A program made the translations under genes and the position numbers. A stretch of DNA of 9,016 nt from positions 1 through 9,016 of the forward strand of contig JAICRQ010000111.1 of the NCBI GenBank assembly GCA_025966435.1, written 5' to 3'. The notes beneath the pieces were generated by a model. The model had not been told where the DNA came from. It made no database searches and saw nothing but the letters and a program-made list of their open reading frames with translations. Below, in pieces: positions 6,872-9,016 of the stretch. How positions within the stretch are numbered: the stretch's first letter is position 1; each line of letters opens with the position of its first letter. This DNA comes from Anaerolineales bacterium (GTDB taxonomy: Bacteria; Chloroflexota; Anaerolineae; Anaerolineales; Villigracilaceae).

Positions 6872-7400
6872 TGGTCGTGTTCCAGTTACGCATGGTAATC
6901 GCCGCGTAAACAGGTTTCTGCGCAACTTTATTCAGGTAGCTTTTCGTTGCATTCGGACTCGTGAGCGAAGGCAGCCGATAATAAATAGCCACATCACCTT
7001 GCCAGGCTTTATCGATTCCTTCTCGCACATCGATTTCTTTTATAGCTTGGCTGGTACGAGTTCCCATGGGGAACAAAACATAGTACCGATACTTGCTGTT
7101 ATCTTTGCCAAACTCTTTTGGAGCCTGAGCAATCACCTTTTTGAACGTTTTGCGGTCAAGAGCCAATATCTTAATAACCGAACCGTCTAGTTTGAACTTT
7201 TTTGGCAAGCTATTTTCAATCTTTGCGCTGAGCTTTTTTGCGCTCAGATCTGACCGTAACACGGTGTTGCCGCTCTGAATATACGTGACAACGTCCTCAA
7301 ACCCCTGTTCTTCTAGAAACCGTTTTAATTCTGCCATCGGTATTTTGTTCTTGCCACCAACATTGATGCCGCGCAGTAGTACTACGTAGGTTTTCATCAT
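6834..7400 (-). CDS. DUF1697 family protein
   Basis: This 188-residue protein belongs to the uncharacterised DUF1697 family, whose usual length is about 175-185. The N-terminal signature is clear: VVLLRGINVGGKNKIPMAEL (6-25), followed by a G-F-E-D-V-V-T-YIQSGNTVL stretch (34-48). These are the conserved LLRGINVGG and TYIQSGN motifs. The C-terminal half includes YYRLPSLT (140-147) and AITMRNWNT (167-175), also typical. It is soluble, Lys-rich and has no signal peptide. The molecular function of the family is not known to me. Two tandem Met codons open the frame. The first (7398-7400) was taken, and the second is equally possible. Only a weak GAG-type ribosome site is visible. Composition is AT-richer than the genes on either side (38% GC in 7141-7200), which hints at a separate origin. 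It is probably monocistronic, and no clear terminator follows it. Confidence 0.92.
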   Translation of the reverse strand: MMKTYVVLLRGINVGGKNKIPMAELKRFLEEQGFEDVVTYIQSGNTVLRSDLSAKKLSAKIENSLPKKFKLDGSVIKILALDRKTFKKVIAQAPKEFGKDNSKYRYYVLFPMGTRTSQAIKEIDVREGIDKAWQGDVAIYYRLPSLTSPNATKSYLNKVAQKPVYAAITMRNWNTTIKLLEIVEGYKT

Positions 7401-7590
7401 ATCTCATTGTATCAAACATGAGATTTCAATCGATATCCGCAGGTAATTGATAAAATGTAAGTAGAGAGAAAAGAAAGCGGCAGAAGATCTCAGGTTGTTG
7501 CTGGTTGAACATGGGTAGATTGTAGAGCTTGAAAGCGATCCAGCCAACTTAGTAAATAACCAAAACATACAAAAGTACCTTCAGTAAAAC

Positions 7591-7595
7591 AGAGG
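7591..7595 (+). promoter_or_regulatory. Ribosome binding site of the GH42 gene
   Basis: AGAGG lies six bases before the ATG at 7602, which supports that start. The 201-base divergent region 7401-7601 must hold the promoters of both this gene and the DUF1697 gene. I could not identify convincing -35/-10 pairs or a palindromic operator there. Confidence 0.55.
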
Positions 7596-7601
7596 CTTGC
7601 C

Positions 7602-9016
7602 ATGCAGGATACTTCGTCCACTCCCAGTCGTTTGCATATCGGTGCCGCTTATTACCCCGAACACTGGCCTGAAGAAGCCTGGGCGGAAGACATCCGTCTG
7701 ATGCGCGCGGCAGGATTTACCGTTGTCCGTCTGGCCGAATTTGCCTGGTCCAGCATGGAGCCAGCGGAAGGCCAATTCAATTTTGACTGGCTGGAACGCG
7801 CTATCGCTCAACTGTCCGAAGCTAGGATCTTGACCGTGCTCGGCACGCCCACGGCTGCCCCTCCGGCCTGGTTAACACAGACGTATCCACAGACCCTGGC
7901 TACCGACGAGAATGGGCGTCGCCTTCAACATGGCAACCGTTGCCATTATTGCGTCAACTCCCCGACCTATCACGCTGCCGCCCGGCGTATTGCAGGCGCG
8001 ATGGCTGAACGTTTTGGTAAAAACCCCGATGTGATTGGCTGGCAAATCGACAATGAGTTTTGGCGACCCTGTTATTGCGAAATCTGCCAGGTCGAGTTCC
8101 ATCGATTTCTGCAAAGCCGCTATGGGGATCTGGAAACCCTCAACCGGCGTTGGTCAACTGCCTATTGGAGCCAGACCTATTTCAACTGGGAGCAAATCCC
8201 TGTGCCCCGAGGCAACCATAATCCGGGACTGATGCTGGAGCATAAACGCTTTATCACTCACAGTTACACCCGCTTTCAAAAAACACAAATTGACGCCATC
8301 CGTCCCCATCTTGCGCCGGGCATCTGGATTACACACAACTTTATGGGTTGGTTCGATGGTTTTGACCACTATGATTTGAGCCAGGAGTTAGACATAGCGA
8401 GCTGGGATTGGTACGTTGGAATGGGACGCAATGACTATGCTATCTCGGGAGCCATGCATGCCATCGTGCGCGGGTATAAAAACCGCAACTTCTGGGTGAT
8501 GGAAACCCAGCCCAATCAGGTCAACTGGGCAAGCATCAACAATAGCTTGGAACCCGGTGAGACGCGCGCCCTGGCTTGGCATGCTGTTGGTCATGGAGCA
8601 GATGCCTGGCTCTACTGGCAATGGCGCTCCGCCTACAGTGGGCAGGAACAATATCACGGCACGTTGGTTGACCAGTCCGGCCAGCCGCGCCCGTTCTATT
8701 CCGATGTGAAGGCACTGGGTGCTGATTTCGCCGCGTGTTCCCCCGTCTTGCGCGATACCGTTCCTGCTGCGCAGGCGGCTTTGCTTTATTCCTTCGACAG
8801 CCGTTGGGCCATACAAAACCAGCGGCATCATCGTGATTTCGATTATGTGAAGCACTTTGTTCATTATTATCGCCCCCTGGCAATCCGCAATATCTCTGCT
8901 GCAGTGATCTCGCCCGAGGCACCTCTGGATGGGTACAAACTGGTCGTCGCCCCTGCACTGAATGTCTTAAATGAACCTCAGGCTAACGCCCTGTCCGAAT
9001 TTGCCCGCGCGGGTGG
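7602..9016 (+). CDS. GH42 beta-galactosidase, N-terminal 471 residues (3' end outside window)
   Basis: This is a glycoside hydrolase family 42 enzyme that removes terminal beta-galactose (lactose, galacto-oligosaccharides or plant galactan fragments) by a retaining mechanism. It opens with the family start IGAAYYPEHWPEEAW (13-27) and continues with RLAEFAWSSMEP (43-54). The acid/base is Glu152 in WQIDNEF (147-153), and the nucleophile is Glu301 in VMETQP (299-304). CYCEIC (157-162), with Cys157, Cys159 and Cys162 plus an upstream Cys114 or Cys117, matches the structural zinc site of many GH42 enzymes. WLYWQWRSAYSGQEQYHG follows near the end of the TIM barrel. From about residue 400 the sequence moves into the trimerisation domain (KLVVAPALNVLNE, near 447-459). 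GH42 enzymes are usually about 650-700 residues, so roughly a third is missing beyond the edge. No signal peptide is present, so it acts in the cytosol on imported sugar. No sugar transporter or regulator lies in the window. Confidence 0.95.
   Translation, partial: MQDTSSTPSRLHIGAAYYPEHWPEEAWAEDIRLMRAAGFTVVRLAEFAWSSMEPAEGQFNFDWLERAIAQLSEARILTVLGTPTAAPPAWLTQTYPQTLATDENGRRLQHGNRCHYCVNSPTYHAAARRIAGAMAERFGKNPDVIGWQIDNEFWRPCYCEICQVEFHRFLQSRYGDLETLNRRWSTAYWSQTYFNWEQIPVPRGNHNPGLMLEHKRFITHSYTRFQKTQIDAIRPHLAPGIWITHNFMGWFDGFDHYDLSQELDIASWDWYVGMGRNDYAISGAMHAIVRGYKNRNFWVMETQPNQVNWASINNSLEPGETRALAWHAVGHGADAWLYWQWRSAYSGQEQYHGTLVDQSGQPRPFYSDVKALGADFAACSPVLRDTVPAAQAALLYSFDSRWAIQNQRHHRDFDYVKHFVHYYRPLAIRNISAAVISPEAPLDGYKLVVAPALNVLNEPQANALSEFARAG

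Noticed and set aside
7521..7545. LacI-type operator near GAAAGCGATCC before the GH42 gene
   Set aside because: Only one half-site resembles the TGAAAGCG pattern; the other half does not form a palindrome.
8388..8958. Antisense open frames of 158 and 140 codons inside the right-hand gene
   Set aside because: The plus-strand frame encodes a textbook GH42 barrel with both catalytic Glu residues; the antisense frames have no recognisable motif.
1..9016. CRISPR array, insertion sequence, tRNA or phage genes
   Set aside because: No regularly spaced repeats, transposase motifs, terminal repeats, cloverleaf patterns or phage-like proteins were seen.

Overview
The window looks like chromosomal DNA from a bacterium, most plausibly a member of the Chloroflexota (Anaerolineae-like). 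This rests on three things: a mevalonate-pathway decarboxylase of divergent, GHMP-type sequence; a lipoprotein with a low-complexity Ala/Thr/Glu/Pro linker; and a GH42 beta-galactosidase with a Cys zinc cluster. The assignment is inferred from family composition and is not proven. I see no mobile element, CRISPR array, tRNA or rRNA.

Layout. (1) 1-675, plus strand: the C-terminal part of a membrane-anchored family 2 (polyprenyl-phosphate type) glycosyltransferase, cut by the window edge. (2) 669-701: a perfect 15-bp-stem hairpin between two convergent stop codons, probably a bidirectional terminator. (3) 702-6440, minus strand: a compact six-gene run, read right to left. It starts with a siderophore-binding lipoprotein, then a FhuF-like [2Fe-2S] ferric-siderophore reductase, two FecCD-type permeases, an ABC ATPase, and finally a mevalonate (di)phosphate decarboxylase 28 bp further on. 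Three of the junctions in the iron operon are 4-bp ATGA overlaps, and one gap is 2 bp. (4) 6441-6833: a mostly non-coding stretch that should hold the iron-operon promoter. It contains three short inverted repeats and one doubtful small ORF. (5) 6834-7400, minus strand: a DUF1697 protein in a visibly AT-richer patch. (6) 7401-7601: the divergent intergenic region. (7) 7602-9016, plus strand: a GH42 beta-galactosidase running off the right edge.

How the genes work together. The first five genes of the minus-strand run form a complete ferric-siderophore uptake and iron-release module: lipoprotein capture, membrane transport driven by the ATPase, and reduction of the ferric siderophore in the cytosol. 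No siderophore biosynthesis gene is visible, so use of siderophores made by other organisms is possible. The last gene belongs to isoprenoid synthesis and seems to share the transcript. It departs from classical diphosphomevalonate decarboxylases at positions expected to contact the diphosphate, so it may act on phosphomevalonate instead.

I did not find a clearly new multi-gene system. The most interesting points are the likely altered substrate of the decarboxylase and its position at the end of an iron-uptake operon.
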